Of a DNA stretch of 64,000 nucleotides, positions 7,840-18,789 are shown in pieces. The notes below the pieces were generated by a model, which saw only the letters and a list, made by a program, of their open reading frames with translations, did no database searches and was not told where the DNA came from. Position numbers and translations under genes: made by a program. The first letter of the stretch is position 1. Every line of letters begins with the position of its first letter. The stretch comes from Pedobacter cryoconitis (GTDB lineage Bacteria; Bacteroidota; Bacteroidia; Sphingobacteriales; Sphingobacteriaceae): NCBI RefSeq assembly GCF_014200605.1, contig NZ_JACHCE010000002.1, positions 425,300 to 489,299 on the forward strand, given 5' to 3'.

Positions 7840-9267
7840 TTAACATTCTGGTAAGCTGATAGGGATATTGGTTGCTAAACCACCATCCGAAGTCTCTTTA
7901 TATTTAGAATTCATATCCAGGGCAGTTTCCCACATGGTGTTTACAACTGCACCTAAACTTACTTTTGCTTTATCAGGATTGCTTTGTAAAGCCAGCTGAC
8001 TTGCAGTAATAGCTTTAATCGCGCCCATCGTATTCCTTTCAATACAAGGAATCTGTACCAGGCCACCAATAGGGTCGCAGGTTAAGCCCAAATGATGTTC
8101 CATGGCAATTTCTGCAGCCATCATCACTTGTCGCTGAGAACCGCCCATACATTCTGTTAATGCGGCTGCGGCCATGGCAGAAGAAACGCCTATTTCGGCC
8201 TGACACCCACCCATTGCAGCTGATATTGTTGCGCCTTTCTTGAAAATACTCCCTATTTCGGAAGCACAGGCAATAAACCGGATTATTTTTTCTTCATCAA
8301 AACCATCACAGAATGCGATATAATATTGTAGTACTGCCGGAATTACACCTGCAGCACCATTGGTTGGTGCAGTCACTACACGGCCAAATGAAGCATTTTC
8401 TTCATTCACTGCCAGCGCAAAACAGCTCACCCAGTCTAAAGTATAATGAAAACTGTTCCCTCCAGCTCTGATCGCGTTAATCCAGCTTTCATAATCTGTA
8501 TAAGGCCTGTTTCCGATCAGTCTTTTATTTAAAGCAGAAGCTCTGCGGCCTACATTTAATCCTCCCGGTAAAAAGCCACCTGTATGACAACCACGGAAAG
8601 TACATTCTTTCATGACTTTGAAGTGCTGCAGAATGCCTTTTTTAGTTTCAGCTTCGGTGCGCCACATCAGTTCATTTTCCATGACCACCTCAGAAACTTT
8701 TAAACCTGTAGTGAGGCACCAGTGCAGTAAATCACCGGCAATTTCAATAGGGAATGGCAATTCTACCTGTTCTTTATCACTGCCGGTTTCGCCTTCTTTG
8801 ACGACAAAACCACCGCCAATAGAATAATAGGTTTCAGAAAATGCAGTCCCATTAGTGAGGAAGGCCTGGAAAGTAACTGCATTAGGGTGAAATGGCAGGC
8901 TTTCATTGAATAAGAAAATCAGGTCATCTGTATAACTAAAAGAGATCTGATGGCTGCCTGCAAGTAATAACTGCTGTTCACTTTTAATAGAGGCAATGGT
9001 AGAATCAATCGCATTCACATCGAAAGTTACAGGGTCGGCACCCACCATACCCAATAAAATAGCGATATCAGTACCGTGACCATGACCTGTTTTAGCAAGA
9101 GAACCATAAAGCAATATTTTTATCTGTTCTACACCGTCCAGCAGATTTTTGCTGGCTAAGGAAGCTGTGAACTGCTGTGCTGCCCTCCAGGGTCCAAGGG
9201 TGTGTGAACTTGACGGGCCTATCCCGATTTTAAAAATATCGAATACGGAGATTTGTTCTCTATGCAT
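7840..9267 (-). CDS. sdaA: L-serine ammonia-lyase, iron-sulfur type, single chain
   Basis: This 475-residue L-serine dehydratase joins the beta (N-terminal) and alpha (C-terminal) domains in one chain. It converts L-serine to pyruvate and ammonia using an oxygen-labile [4Fe-4S] cluster. Visible marks: [16 protein letters not shown] at the N-terminus, [34 protein letters not shown], and [13 protein letters not shown]; the Cys in the last two blocks are cluster ligands. A TAGCTTTG box (9272-9279, minus) ends only 4 nt before the ATG, so the transcript may be leaderless. Its role opposes the serine-forming phosphatase at 35869-37167. Confidence 0.94.
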   Translation of the reverse strand: MHREQISVFDIFKIGIGPSSSHTLGPWRAAQQFTASLASKNLLDGVEQIKILLYGSLAKTGHGHGTDIAILLGMVGADPVTFDVNAIDSTIASIKSEQQLLLAGSHQISFSYTDDLIFLFNESLPFHPNAVTFQAFLTNGTAFSETYYSIGGGFVVKEGETGSDKEQVELPFPIEIAGDLLHWCLTTGLKVSEVVMENELMWRTEAETKKGILQHFKVMKECTFRGCHTGGFLPGGLNVGRRASALNKRLIGNRPYTDYESWINAIRAGGNSFHYTLDWVSCFALAVNEENASFGRVVTAPTNGAAGVIPAVLQYYIAFCDGFDEEKIIRFIACASEIGSIFKKGATISAAMGGCQAEIGVSSAMAAAALTECMGGSQRQVMMAAEIAMEHHLGLTCDPIGGLVQIPCIERNTMGAIKAITASQLALQSNPDKAKVSLGAVVNTMWETALDMNSKYKETSDGGLATNIPISLPEC

Positions 9268-9271
9268 AGTG

Positions 9272-9279
9272 CAAAGCTA
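9272..9279 (-). promoter_or_regulatory. TAnnTTTG -7 box immediately before sdaA
   Basis: The minus strand reads TAGCTTTG, an exact match to the Bacteroidota -7 consensus, 4 nt upstream of the start codon. No clear -33 TTTG was found. If used, transcription would begin at or next to the ATG. Confidence 0.4.
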
Positions 9280-9304
9280 AATAGTTTAGGGTAATTAAGG
9301 GAGG

Positions 9305-9961
9305 TTAGAATTGAAATTCAAGAATTTTTTCATCCTGCAGCATATGGTCCACAAATAGTTTGTGGCTTTTCTGGCTTCCTGCAGCAATCCAGGTACCGCT
9401 GATAATCCCTTCACAGAGATTTTGCGGTCCGCGGCTTAACTTTAAGCCAGCAATTTTAAAATGCTCTTCATAGCTGTCCAGACCTTCATCTTCATACTTT
9501 TTGACAATTTTATATACTCTGGAAGTGGATCTTTTTTGTACAAAGTCTTCTACATAGGGGAACAGGATCAGTGCAAGCAAAACTACGATAGTTACTCCAA
9601 TAGCCTGTTCACTATAGCCAGCGCCAATAGCCATCCCGATGGCGGCTACAATCCAGATTACACAGGCGGTAGTTAAGCCCCTGACATGGTTGTCTTCTTT
9701 GAAGATAACTCCTGCACCCAGAAAACCTATACCTGTAACAATGTTAGAAGCAATACGATCCTGACTGCTTAAGCCTATTTTAACAGATAAAACTGTAAAT
9801 AGCGTAGAGCCAAGACCAATCATAATCATGGTTTTCAGTCCGGCCTGTTTAGCCCTTAACTCACGCTCAAAACCAATGAAACCACAAAGTAAGATGGCCA
9901 GTAAAAATTTATATACTTCACTTTGGGTAAGAAAGTGATTACCCTCAATTAATTGTTCCAT
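9305..9961 (-). CDS. MgtC/SapB family membrane protein
   Basis: The product has 218 residues from ATG at 9961; a TTG four codons upstream is less likely. The MgtC signature GFIGFERELRAKQAGLKTM sits near residues 27-45, followed by GIGFLGAGVIF and membrane helices to about residue 140. A soluble C-terminal part of about 75 residues (ACT-like in some relatives) follows. MgtC proteins are linked to growth at low Mg2+ and to control of ATP synthase, but most environmental homologues are untested. Gene stands alone between sdaA and porP. Confidence 0.85.
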   Translation of the reverse strand: MEQLIEGNHFLTQSEVYKFLLAILLCGFIGFERELRAKQAGLKTMIMIGLGSTLFTVLSVKIGLSSQDRIASNIVTGIGFLGAGVIFKEDNHVRGLTTACVIWIVAAIGMAIGAGYSEQAIGVTIVVLLALILFPYVEDFVQKRSTSRVYKIVKKYEDEGLDSYEEHFKIAGLKLSRGPQNLCEGIISGTWIAAGSQKSHKLFVDHMLQDEKILEFQF

Positions 9962-10025
9962 TGTCTTTAACAAGCTGGCTGAAATTTCAAAATCTTATAA
10001 AGATAATGAAAGAATTTCAGATAGT

Positions 10026-11057
10026 TTAATAGAAGTCATAACACCTTAAACCATTAAATTTATTATAGTTGGAACTATTGGGGAAATATTTTTGATAACC
10101 GACACTGGCTTCTGTGGTTCCATTGGTATTGGTATAATTGATTTTTGATGTGGTTGCATCATGGCTGACCCCCAGTCTTAGTTTTTCTCCGTTTTCACGA
10201 CCGGTGAAGATGTCAAAGATCAGTGAAACCACAATAGCATCAGGCCCGCCCTCACCGGCAGTACGATACCACAAGCCAGAATTCAGTCCCTTATGTTTAA
10301 ACTGCATACCTGCACTCATAGAAGATACATTGCCCTGTTTATAATAAACGACGGATGGAATGAGGTAAGAGGCTTCATCTGCACCATAAGTATAGTTTTG
10401 CGTTAAAGCGATCCGGTAACTGGCATAACCTGTAAGCCGCCTGGGGAGCTTGGCCTGCGCACCACTAAAAGACTCATCAGGCTGGTTAATATGATACATG
10501 GCAGTGCCTGCCATGAAATTTCTATAAACCAGGTTTATTCCTGCAGCGGGGTCAAAGTAAAACCGATGTGCCTGATCGGGCGGTTGTGCCGAACTGATAC
10601 TGCCCGGAATATAACCCAGCCGGTTATCAATCTGATCTGAGAACACCAGTTTGTTCCAGTCGATCTGTCTGCTGGTAAAACCAGCCTGTATGCCAAAGGA
10701 TAAGACAAAATCATCAGCTCCTACACTATAAGAGTAAGTGGCTGCTATATTGTTCTTAACCAGAAAGGCAGTTCCTTCCGAACTTCGGTTGAATTGCAAG
10801 CCTACACCACCGCCAAAGCGGGGGATATTCAGGTCAGCAGAGGCGTTGATATAAGATAGTGTACCATTTAATCCGGTCCACTGATTTCTATAGACCATAT
10901 TCATCCTGATATCACCTTCAAATTGTCCGGTCAGCGATGGGTTGAGATATAATGGCGCATTAAAAAATTGAGAATAGATATGGTCCTGGGCCAAAGCAGC
11001 AGTAATTGATCCGGCAGAAAAACAGAGCAGCAATATACATTTGGAGAGTGTTTTCAT
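10026..11057 (-). CDS. PorP/SprF family type IX secretion system outer-membrane protein
   Basis: This 343-residue protein has a signal peptide ending in ALAQ and the family opening DHIYSQFFNAPLYLNPSLTGQF, then repeated amphipathic beta strands. PorP/SprF proteins are outer-membrane barrels that associate with the type IX secretion machinery and help to secrete or anchor the large protein encoded next to them. Here the partner is the 1792-residue protein whose stop lies 7 nt upstream, so the pair forms an operon. Confidence 0.93.
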   Translation of the reverse strand: MKTLSKCILLLCFSAGSITAALAQDHIYSQFFNAPLYLNPSLTGQFEGDIRMNMVYRNQWTGLNGTLSYINASADLNIPRFGGGVGLQFNRSSEGTAFLVKNNIAATYSYSVGADDFVLSFGIQAGFTSRQIDWNKLVFSDQIDNRLGYIPGSISSAQPPDQAHRFYFDPAAGINLVYRNFMAGTAMYHINQPDESFSGAQAKLPRRLTGYASYRIALTQNYTYGADEASYLIPSVVYYKQGNVSSMSAGMQFKHKGLNSGLWYRTAGEGGPDAIVVSLIFDIFTGRENGEKLRLGVSHDATTSKINYTNTNGTTEASVGYQKYFPNSSNYNKFNGLRCYDFY

Positions 11058-11064
11058 TTTCTGG

Positions 11065-14000
11065 TTATCGGATCAAGTGAATAATTCCTGTTCTTTTTGG
11101 TGCTGAAGAGTCATAAGTCATCCCCTTCCATTCAGTACCATTAATCATCTCGACATCAATCTTCCAGAAGTATACGCCTTGTGGGACGGGTGTTCCGTTG
11201 AAAATACCATCCCAGCCTTCAGCCGGCCGGCCTTCGTCAAGTTTTGTGGTTTCCCAGAGATCCTGGCCCCATTTGTTAAAAATGCTCATCTTCCATTGCT
11301 TAATCCCCGATCCTTTAGCCTTAAAGACCCTGAGTTCAGGAGTTTCACTTCCTGGCATAAATGAATTGGGCAGATATAAATATCCTGGTACACCAGCTAT
11401 AGTTACCTTTTTAAAAGTACTGGTAAAACATCCCTGCTGATTACTGACTCTTAAGGTAACCACATAGGTCCCTGTATCCGGATAAGTATGTGAAGGGTTC
11501 TTTAGAGCAGAAGATTGTTTGTCGCCAAAATCCCATGACCAGGTTCCGGGGTTTCCGGTACTCTCATCCTGAAAATTGAATGTATAATCGGGAATGCTGA
11601 TCAGTGTTGAAGGCAAAACGTTGAACCGGGCAATAGGTGGGGGGACGATATGGATATATTCGTTCATGACCAGCATATTCGTACAGCCTAAAGTATTGGT
11701 TGCCTGTAAGGTGACTGTATAAAACTCCTGCTGTCCGTTAAAGATATGTTTAGGTTCAAATTCGGCGGAGGTAGTGCCATCACCAAAATCCCATAGATAG
11801 CTAATCCCGCCCGTACTTGTGTTCTTAAACTGAACCATCAGCCCCGGGCAACCCAGTGTTGCATCTGCCGAGAAGGTAACCGCTGGTTGCGGGAGCACTT
11901 TAATCGTTTCGGTAGTTGTGGTGTCAGAGCAGCCATTGGAAGCCGTTAGTGTAACGGTAAAGGTTCCTGAGGTCGTAAAAGTATGGGTAATAACTTCTGG
12001 CGCAGTTCTGGTTACCAGTGTGCTCCCATCTCCAAAGTCATATTTAAAGTTGCCTGCCCCTTTGCTGTTGTTATAGAAATTAACTTTCAGCGGTGCACAG
12101 CCTTGTTTTTCATCTGCATTCACTACTAATTCCGGTAAAATGGTATTTGGGGATACACGGATGGTATAAGAGCTCTCCTGGCTGCCACAATCATTTTTGG
12201 CCAGCATTTTAACCACATAATCTTTTACAGCTCCGGTGATATAGGTATGCGTTACTGATGATTTATCAGTTTTTGTTAATAAAGTACCATCTCCGAAATC
12301 ATAATAATAGGTGTTTGTTCCTCCCGGTGAGGTGTTGGTAAAAGTCACTTTCATTGGGGAGCAGCCTGTCGTTTTATCGGGAGAAAAAACCGACACCGGC
12401 TGCGCTTTAACAAATACACTATTGACTACCGTAGTTACCCCGCAAGAAGTCGTTGCGGTCAGCGAGACATTATACGTGGTATCTTTGCCCAGCGGATCAG
12501 GTAAAAAAGTAATCTGGCCCGGCATTACCTGTGTTGTGGTGATCCCATTTCCAAAGTCCCATTTAAAGGTCGCATTGGTTAAAGAAGTAGAGGTATTGAT
12601 GAAATTGACTTTCAATGGACCACAGCCTTCTTTTGCACTCTGCGTAAAAGCCGGGACAACATTTTCTATCGTACTGAATGTATGGCTGAATTCATCTTGC
12701 GTACAACCCAGGCTGCTGGTTACAACCAATTTAATAATCACGGTGGCGTTGCTGTTTTTCATCGTATAACCGGGGAAATTCACACCGGTTCCAAGAAGCG
12801 TATTATCAGCATACCAGGTATAGGTATCATTGCGGTCGGGATAAGGAACAGCCTTAAGATCTAAAACAAAAGGGATACAGCCGTTATCTGCTGTAAAAGT
12901 ATACACTGCTTTAGCATTTGGTTTGATCGTAATTTGAACAGAAGGACTAATACTCTTTAAAGCACCGTTACAGGCTTGCGTGCTTACTTTGCGTCTGTAA
13001 TAAGTCGTTGTTGTTAATGCTCCCGGACTATAATCCGGGAATACAGCGCCACTGATTTCCGTCCAGGTTATATTATCGGTACCAGATTCCCACTGGTAAT
13101 TGAAATGACCGTCAGATCCTGCCGGAATATTGCCGGCCAGCGGAACAGGGGCATTGCCTGTACAAATCGTCTGAGCCGTAGCAATCGTATTGCCGGTAAT
13201 TGGAGGTTGTGCAGTAATGCTGATGCTATTACTTATTTTCGGACAGGGGCCGCTGGTTACTGTTCTTCTGAAGCTTAAAGTTTTGAGCAATTGGAAATTC
13301 AGGTCCTTCTGGGTTTGTCCGTCAATTAATGTCCATGTAGTTCCGTTATCCGTACTGCTTTCCCAGCCATAAGTATAAGTCCCATTGCCACCTGTTGGTA
13401 TGTCTCCTGTAATTGTAATATTTTGCCCATTACAAACCTCTGTACTGTTACTGGTAATGGTATTGCTGATTGGAAGGAGGTTGGTGACCGTTACCTCCGC
13501 ATAAGTTGGTGTGCAATTGGGTGCCCCTTTGATAGTCCATCTTAAAACATAAGTCTGTCCTGCGGTTAATCCGGTAATGGTAGTCAGCGGGTTTGATGGG
13601 TCAGTAATGACGGGTGTTCCTGAAACAGCTGACCACAGGCCGGTCTCCGTGGCTTTTGGGCTGTTTGCTGACAGTGTTGTACTCCGCTGATCACATAAAG
13701 TTTGTGCAGGTCCGGCGCTGGCAATGGTAATTGCCGGATCCACTTTTACGGTTACAGTGACTGGGGTACCCTGGCAGCCAGTTGCAGAAACAGGGGTAAT
13801 TATATAGGTAACAGTCCCCTGTACAGCACTGCTGTTTACTAAAATATCATTGATAGCGGTCAGGGCAGCGGGAACAGGCTGGCTGGTATTTCCACTGATA
13901 CCCGCAGAGGCCGTGCTTGTCCAGGTATATTTTGTGTTGGTAATTGTTGAACTCAGGGTAATCCCAGCCTGCTCATTACCGCAAACCGTAGGTTGTGCTG

Positions 14001-16443
14001 TAACAGCAGTGGCCACAGGAATTGGTGTAACAGTTACAGTGAAGGTATAGGGGACGCCATCGCATCCATTGCTCTTGGGTGTAATCGTATAAACGACTAT
14101 CGTATTGACTGTCGCATTTGTATTCGTAATGACCTCATTGATGGGGCCTGTTCCGGTAGCTGAGAAGCCGGTAGCAAAACCATCAGCATTTACTGCTGTC
14201 CAGCTAAAGCTACTTCCTGCTACACTGGATGAAGGGTTATGAAACGCGCTTTGACCAGAACAGATATTCTGTGTCACATTTGTACCCGTATTATTTGGTA
14301 AGATTTGAACAGTCAGATTGGCCTCGACCTGTGCACAGGGTGCAGGAAGGCCGGTTTTGACCCTTAAAATCAAAATTGCGGCCCCGGCAATACGTTCGGC
14401 AGCTGTAGGGGTATAAGTTGTAGTCAGGCTCCCGGGGGCAGAGAAAACACCTCCATTACCAACCCATTCAAACTGAGTATCCGGGCTGCTATCTGCAATA
14501 CTACCCTGTAAACTGATTGCCGCATTATAACAGATGGGATTAGACGGCGTTGTTATCGCTGGTACCGGAGATTTTGAAAGCGTAATATTTTGTGTTTTTG
14601 TTATAGTGCCGCAATTGTTTTTGTGGGTCAGTGTGATTGTATAGGCTGCATAATCAGTAAAGTTGATGGTCGGATATTTTGTGGATGCTCCATCAGGAGC
14701 AACGAAATTAAAGGCGCCTCCGCTAACCGTCCAGTTATAAGTTCCGGTTATTTCATCAGCAGTACCGCTTAAAGTGGTCTGGGTGGGCCCGGCGGTAGGA
14801 TTAAAAGTGTAATTGCCAGTGGCGCAAAGTTTAACATCCGGCGATAGGGACGCCTGGGGCTGTGTATTGACTACAACCTTTTGCGAAGGGCTGGTTACCG
14901 AGCAGGTCCCGGTCTGAATGGCAAGGGTGATATTATAAATTCCAATTTGAGTAAATTTAAATTGCGGGGTAACACTATGCGGATCAAAAGTAACACCTGT
15001 TGCAGGGCTAACCGTCCAGGTATAAACAGGAGCAGCAGCCGGGCAGGTATTATCCAGTACAGAAGTATTCACAGGAGTTAGAGTTCCGGGTGTCAGACAA
15101 ATGGGTGAACTTCCTAAATCAAAGGCTGGTTTTGGAGGGTCCTGTACACAGACAACCTGTTCTGCATCGTCCGGCTGACAGTTGCCGGCACTCTTTGCAG
15201 AAAGCCGTATTTTATGTGTGCCTTTAGTGGTGAATACAATATCCGGAATAAAAGAGAATGGTTTATCCACAGCAACGGCAACGCCATCTGCATACCAGGT
15301 ATAGAATATCTGGTTGTCAGTACAGCCCGAAGAGTTTACATTTGGATTTTGCCCGGCAGTTGACTGATTCGTTACTGTGATATGATCTCCAAGGCAAGCT
15401 ACCCCCGGTGCGCTGAATTGGTTCATGGGTCTGGATACTACCCTTGCTGTTGTAGAAATAGGCGTGCCGATCGCTCCGCAATAAGGACTGTAAACACCGA
15501 CATTGATTCCGAAAGCATTATAAGTAGTACTATTGCCTGTTGTATAAGTAAATCCGCAGGATGATTTGGAGAAAGTATGCTGTACCTTATTGTTATTGGA
15601 TTTGATATCACAAATTGTATACTCATCCGATTTCCCATCCCCCCAGTCTATTCTGTAAGTATTACCCGGAAAATTTGCTGCGATACCAGTTTGCTGATTA
15701 ACCTCTACACCATATTCAAAAGAACCAATAGGATAACAGACCGTATTGCTGCTGGTAGTTGTAAATGCTGTTACTGCGAGATTATTAATTAAGAAGTAGG
15801 CCTGCGTAGCTACCGTTCCATCAGGCGTGGTTGCCTTGACAAAAATAGTATAGTGCGCCTGATTTGCTTTAAAAACATTGGTAGTGGTGGCTGCGGAGTA
15901 AGTCAGTACAACCGGTGCCCCTGGATTTAATTCGTTGTTAATCGTTGCAGTTACCTGGTTAGTGCCAGATACATTGGTGAGGTTGAAATCGGTATTGTTT
16001 GCGCTGTTACAGGAACCAAAAGTTACCGGATTGTTGCTAATGGTAGAGGCGACACTGTTCAGCCCTGCTGTAACAGGTGTTCCTGCCCTGATTTCAAAAG
16101 GAATTGACAAATCGGATACTAAAGCAGGGGTTGAAGATTTAATTCTTACTTTATAGCCTGTGCCGGCGGGGGTGCCAGCTGGTATCAGTCCATTGACAAA
16201 AGTAGAATAGAAGCCATTGTAAGAACCAATGTTAATTTCATTGCCGCCAGGGTTAACTAAATACAGGTTAAACGTATTACCGATCCTGATGCAGCTGCCA
16301 TCTCCAATAGTAAAAGTGGCACTGAGGCTTGAACCGGGCGTATAAGGTCCGGCATCCACCATTCCAATCGTTAGCTGAGCATTGGAATGAAAGGATATAA
16401 TATTAAGGAAGAGAGCGAAAAAGACAGTTAGAATTTTCCTCAT
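11065..16443 (-). CDS. Giant PKD-repeat surface protein with gliding-motility (T9SS type B) C-terminal domain
   Basis: The product has 1792 residues from ATG at 16443; a TTG six codons upstream lacks support. Signal peptide MRKILTVFFALFLNIISFHSNAQ is followed by many Ig-like and PKD-like beta domains. The C-terminal third holds five clear PKD repeats with WDFGDG-type cores (for example YYYDFGDG, FKYDFGDG, YLWDFGDG, WSWDFGD). The last ~95 residues form a CHU_C-type domain (LPNSFMPG, FNKWGQDLWE, GWDGIFNG, PQGVYFWKIDV) used for type IX export. It is likely a cell-surface adhesin or scaffold. A PorP/SprF gene follows in the same operon. Specific ligand unknown. Confidence 0.9.
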   Translation of the reverse strand: MRKILTVFFALFLNIISFHSNAQLTIGMVDAGPYTPGSSLSATFTIGDGSCIRIGNTFNLYLVNPGGNEINIGSYNGFYSTFVNGLIPAGTPAGTGYKVRIKSSTPALVSDLSIPFEIRAGTPVTAGLNSVASTISNNPVTFGSCNSANNTDFNLTNVSGTNQVTATINNELNPGAPVVLTYSAATTTNVFKANQAHYTIFVKATTPDGTVATQAYFLINNLAVTAFTTTSSNTVCYPIGSFEYGVEVNQQTGIAANFPGNTYRIDWGDGKSDEYTICDIKSNNNKVQHTFSKSSCGFTYTTGNSTTYNAFGINVGVYSPYCGAIGTPISTTARVVSRPMNQFSAPGVACLGDHITVTNQSTAGQNPNVNSSGCTDNQIFYTWYADGVAVAVDKPFSFIPDIVFTTKGTHKIRLSAKSAGNCQPDDAEQVVCVQDPPKPAFDLGSSPICLTPGTLTPVNTSVLDNTCPAAAPVYTWTVSPATGVTFDPHSVTPQFKFTQIGIYNITLAIQTGTCSVTSPSQKVVVNTQPQASLSPDVKLCATGNYTFNPTAGPTQTTLSGTADEITGTYNWTVSGGAFNFVAPDGASTKYPTINFTDYAAYTITLTHKNNCGTITKTQNITLSKSPVPAITTPSNPICYNAAISLQGSIADSSPDTQFEWVGNGGVFSAPGSLTTTYTPTAAERIAGAAILILRVKTGLPAPCAQVEANLTVQILPNNTGTNVTQNICSGQSAFHNPSSSVAGSSFSWTAVNADGFATGFSATGTGPINEVITNTNATVNTIVVYTITPKSNGCDGVPYTFTVTVTPIPVATAVTAQPTVCGNEQAGITLSSTITNTKYTWTSTASAGISGNTSQPVPAALTAINDILVNSSAVQGTVTYIITPVSATGCQGTPVTVTVKVDPAITIASAGPAQTLCDQRSTTLSANSPKATETGLWSAVSGTPVITDPSNPLTTITGLTAGQTYVLRWTIKGAPNCTPTYAEVTVTNLLPISNTITSNSTEVCNGQNITITGDIPTGGNGTYTYGWESSTDNGTTWTLIDGQTQKDLNFQLLKTLSFRRTVTSGPCPKISNSISITAQPPITGNTIATAQTICTGNAPVPLAGNIPAGSDGHFNYQWESGTDNITWTEISGAVFPDYSPGALTTTTYYRRKVSTQACNGALKSISPSVQITIKPNAKAVYTFTADNGCIPFVLDLKAVPYPDRNDTYTWYADNTLLGTGVNFPGYTMKNSNATVIIKLVVTSSLGCTQDEFSHTFSTIENVVPAFTQSAKEGCGPLKVNFINTSTSLTNATFKWDFGNGITTTQVMPGQITFLPDPLGKDTTYNVSLTATTSCGVTTVVNSVFVKAQPVSVFSPDKTTGCSPMKVTFTNTSPGGTNTYYYDFGDGTLLTKTDKSSVTHTYITGAVKDYVVKMLAKNDCGSQESSYTIRVSPNTILPELVVNADEKQGCAPLKVNFYNNSKGAGNFKYDFGDGSTLVTRTAPEVITHTFTTSGTFTVTLTASNGCSDTTTTETIKVLPQPAVTFSADATLGCPGLMVQFKNTSTGGISYLWDFGDGTTSAEFEPKHIFNGQQEFYTVTLQATNTLGCTNMLVMNEYIHIVPPPIARFNVLPSTLISIPDYTFNFQDESTGNPGTWSWDFGDKQSSALKNPSHTYPDTGTYVVTLRVSNQQGCFTSTFKKVTIAGVPGYLYLPNSFMPGSETPELRVFKAKGSGIKQWKMSIFNKWGQDLWETTKLDEGRPAEGWDGIFNGTPVPQGVYFWKIDVEMINGTEWKGMTYDSSAPKRTGIIHLIR

Positions 16444-16527
16444 ATTGTATCGGTATATCAATTTAGAAAATAGAATCTAATTTTCCAAGTATCTGCCTAA
16501 CAACGAGTTGAAATTTCTAAAACATAA

Positions 16528-16557
16528 AAAACCTCCAGTTTTTAGACTGGAGGTTTT
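16528..16557 (-). terminator. Intrinsic terminator of groEL
   Basis: A 12-bp perfect inverted repeat (arms 16528-16539 and 16546-16557, 6-nt loop) lies 24 nt past the groEL stop and is followed on the minus strand by a T-rich run. It also isolates the giant surface-protein gene from groEL transcription. Confidence 0.85.
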
Positions 16558-16580
16558 AATTAGTGATTAACAGAATTGAC

Positions 16581-18221
16581 TTACATCATTCCGCCCATTC
16601 CACCGCCACCCATTGGAGGCATAGCAGAACCACCTGTATTTTCTTCAGGATCATCAGCTAATACACATTCTGTTGTTAACAACATTGCTGCGATAGAAGC
16701 TGCGTTTTCTAAAGCTACACGACCAACTTTAGTTGGATCGATAACACCTGCACTGATTAAGTTTTCATAAACATCAGTACGGGCATTGTAACCGAAATCA
16801 CCTTTACCTTCTTTAACTTTTTGAACTACGATTGAACCTTCAATACCTGCGTTCTGGCAGATTTGACGTAATGGCTCTTCGATAGCGCGTTTAACGATTG
16901 CGATACCAGTAGTTTCGTCTTCGTTAGATCCTTTCATGCCTTCTAATGCTTCGATAGCACGGATGAAAGCAACACCACCACCAGCAACAATACCTTCTTC
17001 AACAGCCGCACGGGTTGCATGTAAAGCATCATCAACACGGTCTTTTTTCTCTTTCATTTCAACTTCAGAAGCTGCACCTACATAAAGAACTGCAACACCG
17101 CCAGCTAATTTAGCTAAACGCTCCTGTAATTTCTCTCTGTCGTAATCAGAAGTAGTCGTTTCGATCTGAGCTTTGATCTGGTTAACACGTGCTTTGATAT
17201 CATCAGATGAACCAGCACCGTTAATTATAGTAGTATTGTCTTTATCAACAACGATTTTCTCAGCAGTACCTAAATAAGTAAGGTCAGCGTTTTCTAATTT
17301 GTAACCTCTTTCTTCAGAAATTACAGTACCACCTGTTAAGATAGCAAGATCTTCTAACATTGCTTTTCTACGGTCACCAAAACCTGGAGCTTTAACAGCA
17401 ACAACTTTCAGGGAACCACGGATTTTATTTACTACTAAAGTAGCTAAAGCCTCACCATCTAAATCTTCAGCGATGATTAATAATGGTTTACCAGTTTGAA
17501 CTTGTTTCTCTAAAATTGGCAACAATTCTTTCATGTTGCTGATTTTTTTGTCATAGATCAAAATGTAAGCGTTTTCTAATTCCGCTTCCATTTTATCAGC
17601 ATTAGTTACAAAGTATGGAGACAAATAACCACGGTCAAATTGCATACCTTCAACTGTTTTTACTTCAGTTTCAGTACCTTTTGCTTCTTCTACAGTGATT
17701 ACACCATCTTTACCTACTTTACCCATTGCCTCAGCAATCAGTGCACCGATTACTTCATCATTGTTTGCAGAGATAGACGCAACCTGTTTGATTTTGTTGT
17801 TGTCTTCACCAACAGTTTGAGACTGAGCTTTTAAGTTTGCTACAATTGCAGTAACAGCTTTATCGATACCACGTTTCAAATCCATTGGATTTGCACCAGC
17901 AGCAACGTTTTTAATACCCGCTGTAACGATCGCCTGAGCCAATACAGTTGCAGTTGTTGTTCCGTCACCTGCGATATCTGCAGTTTTAGAAGCAACTTCT
18001 TTAACCATTTGAGCACCCATGTTTTCGATTGGGTCTTTTAATTCAATTTCTTTTGCTACAGTAACACCATCTTTAGTGATAGCTGGTGAACCGAATTTTT
18101 TATCAATAATTACGTTACGTCCTTTTGGACCTAAGGTTACTTTTACTGCATTAGCCAAAGTATCAACTCCTCTTTTCAGGGCGTCACGGGCTTCTACGTT
18201 ATATTTTACTTGCTTTGCCAT
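16581..18221 (-). CDS. groEL: 60-kDa chaperonin GroEL
   Basis: This 546-residue chaperonin has all expected marks: LGPKGRNVI and [11 protein letters not shown] in the ATPase domain, and a Gly-Met tail GGGGMGGMM. It forms the double-ring folding chamber that works with GroES. The gene follows groES by 52 nt in the usual order. No CIRCE operator (TTAGCACTC and its complement) is visible upstream, so control by HrcA is not supported here. Confidence 0.98.
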   Translation of the reverse strand: MAKQVKYNVEARDALKRGVDTLANAVKVTLGPKGRNVIIDKKFGSPAITKDGVTVAKEIELKDPIENMGAQMVKEVASKTADIAGDGTTTATVLAQAIVTAGIKNVAAGANPMDLKRGIDKAVTAIVANLKAQSQTVGEDNNKIKQVASISANNDEVIGALIAEAMGKVGKDGVITVEEAKGTETEVKTVEGMQFDRGYLSPYFVTNADKMEAELENAYILIYDKKISNMKELLPILEKQVQTGKPLLIIAEDLDGEALATLVVNKIRGSLKVVAVKAPGFGDRRKAMLEDLAILTGGTVISEERGYKLENADLTYLGTAEKIVVDKDNTTIINGAGSSDDIKARVNQIKAQIETTTSDYDREKLQERLAKLAGGVAVLYVGAASEVEMKEKKDRVDDALHATRAAVEEGIVAGGGVAFIRAIEALEGMKGSNEDETTGIAIVKRAIEEPLRQICQNAGIEGSIVVQKVKEGKGDFGYNARTDVYENLISAGVIDPTKVGRVALENAASIAAMLLTTECVLADDPEENTGGSAMPPMGGGGMGGMM

Positions 18222-18273
18222 TTGTCAAATTTTTTTTAATATTTGGTGGGTTTCGCCGGAATTAAGCCAGCAA

Positions 18274-18567
18274 TTAAAGAACTGCGTAAAGATCAGTCTC
18301 ACGCATAATAAGATACTCTTTACCTTCAAAAGTAATTTCAGTACCTCCGTATTTGCCATATAAAACTACATCACCAACCTTAACGCTCAATGGTACTAAG
18401 TTTCCAGTTAACTCTGCATATTTACCAGGGCCAACTGCAACTACTGTTCCTTGCTGAGGTTTTTCTTTAGCTGTATCCGGGATATAAATACCCGAAGCAG
18501 TTTTTTCTTCGGCAGGAGCAGCTTCAACAACTACTCTATCTGCAATGGGTTTAATGTTTAAAGCCAT
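18274..18567 (-). CDS. groES: 10-kDa co-chaperonin GroES
   Basis: This 97-residue protein shows the Cpn10 pattern: [11 protein letters not shown] at the N-terminus, the mobile loop around TASGIYIPD, and [12 protein letters not shown] near the C-terminus. It caps the GroEL ring during folding cycles. It is first in the groES-groEL operon, downstream of secG but separated from it by a strong terminator. Confidence 0.98.
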   Translation of the reverse strand: MALNIKPIADRVVVEAAPAEEKTASGIYIPDTAKEKPQQGTVVAVGPGKYAELTGNLVPLSVKVGDVVLYGKYGGTEITFEGKEYLIMRETDLYAVL

Positions 18568-18661
18568 AACTTAATTATTGTTTTAATTTAAAGGTTAACG
18601 TATAAATTCTATAATAACGTTAAAGGCACATCAGTTTTTATGCCAAGGACCTTTGGGTTGC

Positions 18662-18669
18662 CAAATTTA
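18662..18669 (-). promoter_or_regulatory. Candidate -7 box of the groES-groEL operon
   Basis: The minus strand reads TAAATTTG, an exact TAnnTTTG match, lying between the secG terminator and groES. No good -33 TTTG is seen at the expected distance. The predicted leader is about 90 nt. No CIRCE element is present. Confidence 0.4.
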
Positions 18670-18738
18670 CACAGGCTTGTCAGCTAATAGATTAAGCACC
18701 TATTTTTTTTGTGTCAGACTGGCAGGGATAAAACGAAA

Positions 18739-18770
18739 GAAGCCCGTCAGAAATATTTCTGACGGGCTTC
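18739..18770 (-). terminator. Intrinsic terminator of the miaB-secG operon
   Basis: A 32-nt perfect palindrome (16 nt per half) lies 20 nt past the secG stop and is followed by TTTCGTTTT in the minus-strand direction. It separates this operon from groES-groEL. Confidence 0.85.
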
Positions 18771-18789
18771 CCGGCTCAGGTAAATGAGC

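Noticed and set aside
18568..18738. CIRCE/HrcA operator before groES
   Set aside because: No TTAGCACTC...GAGTGCTAA inverted repeat is present.
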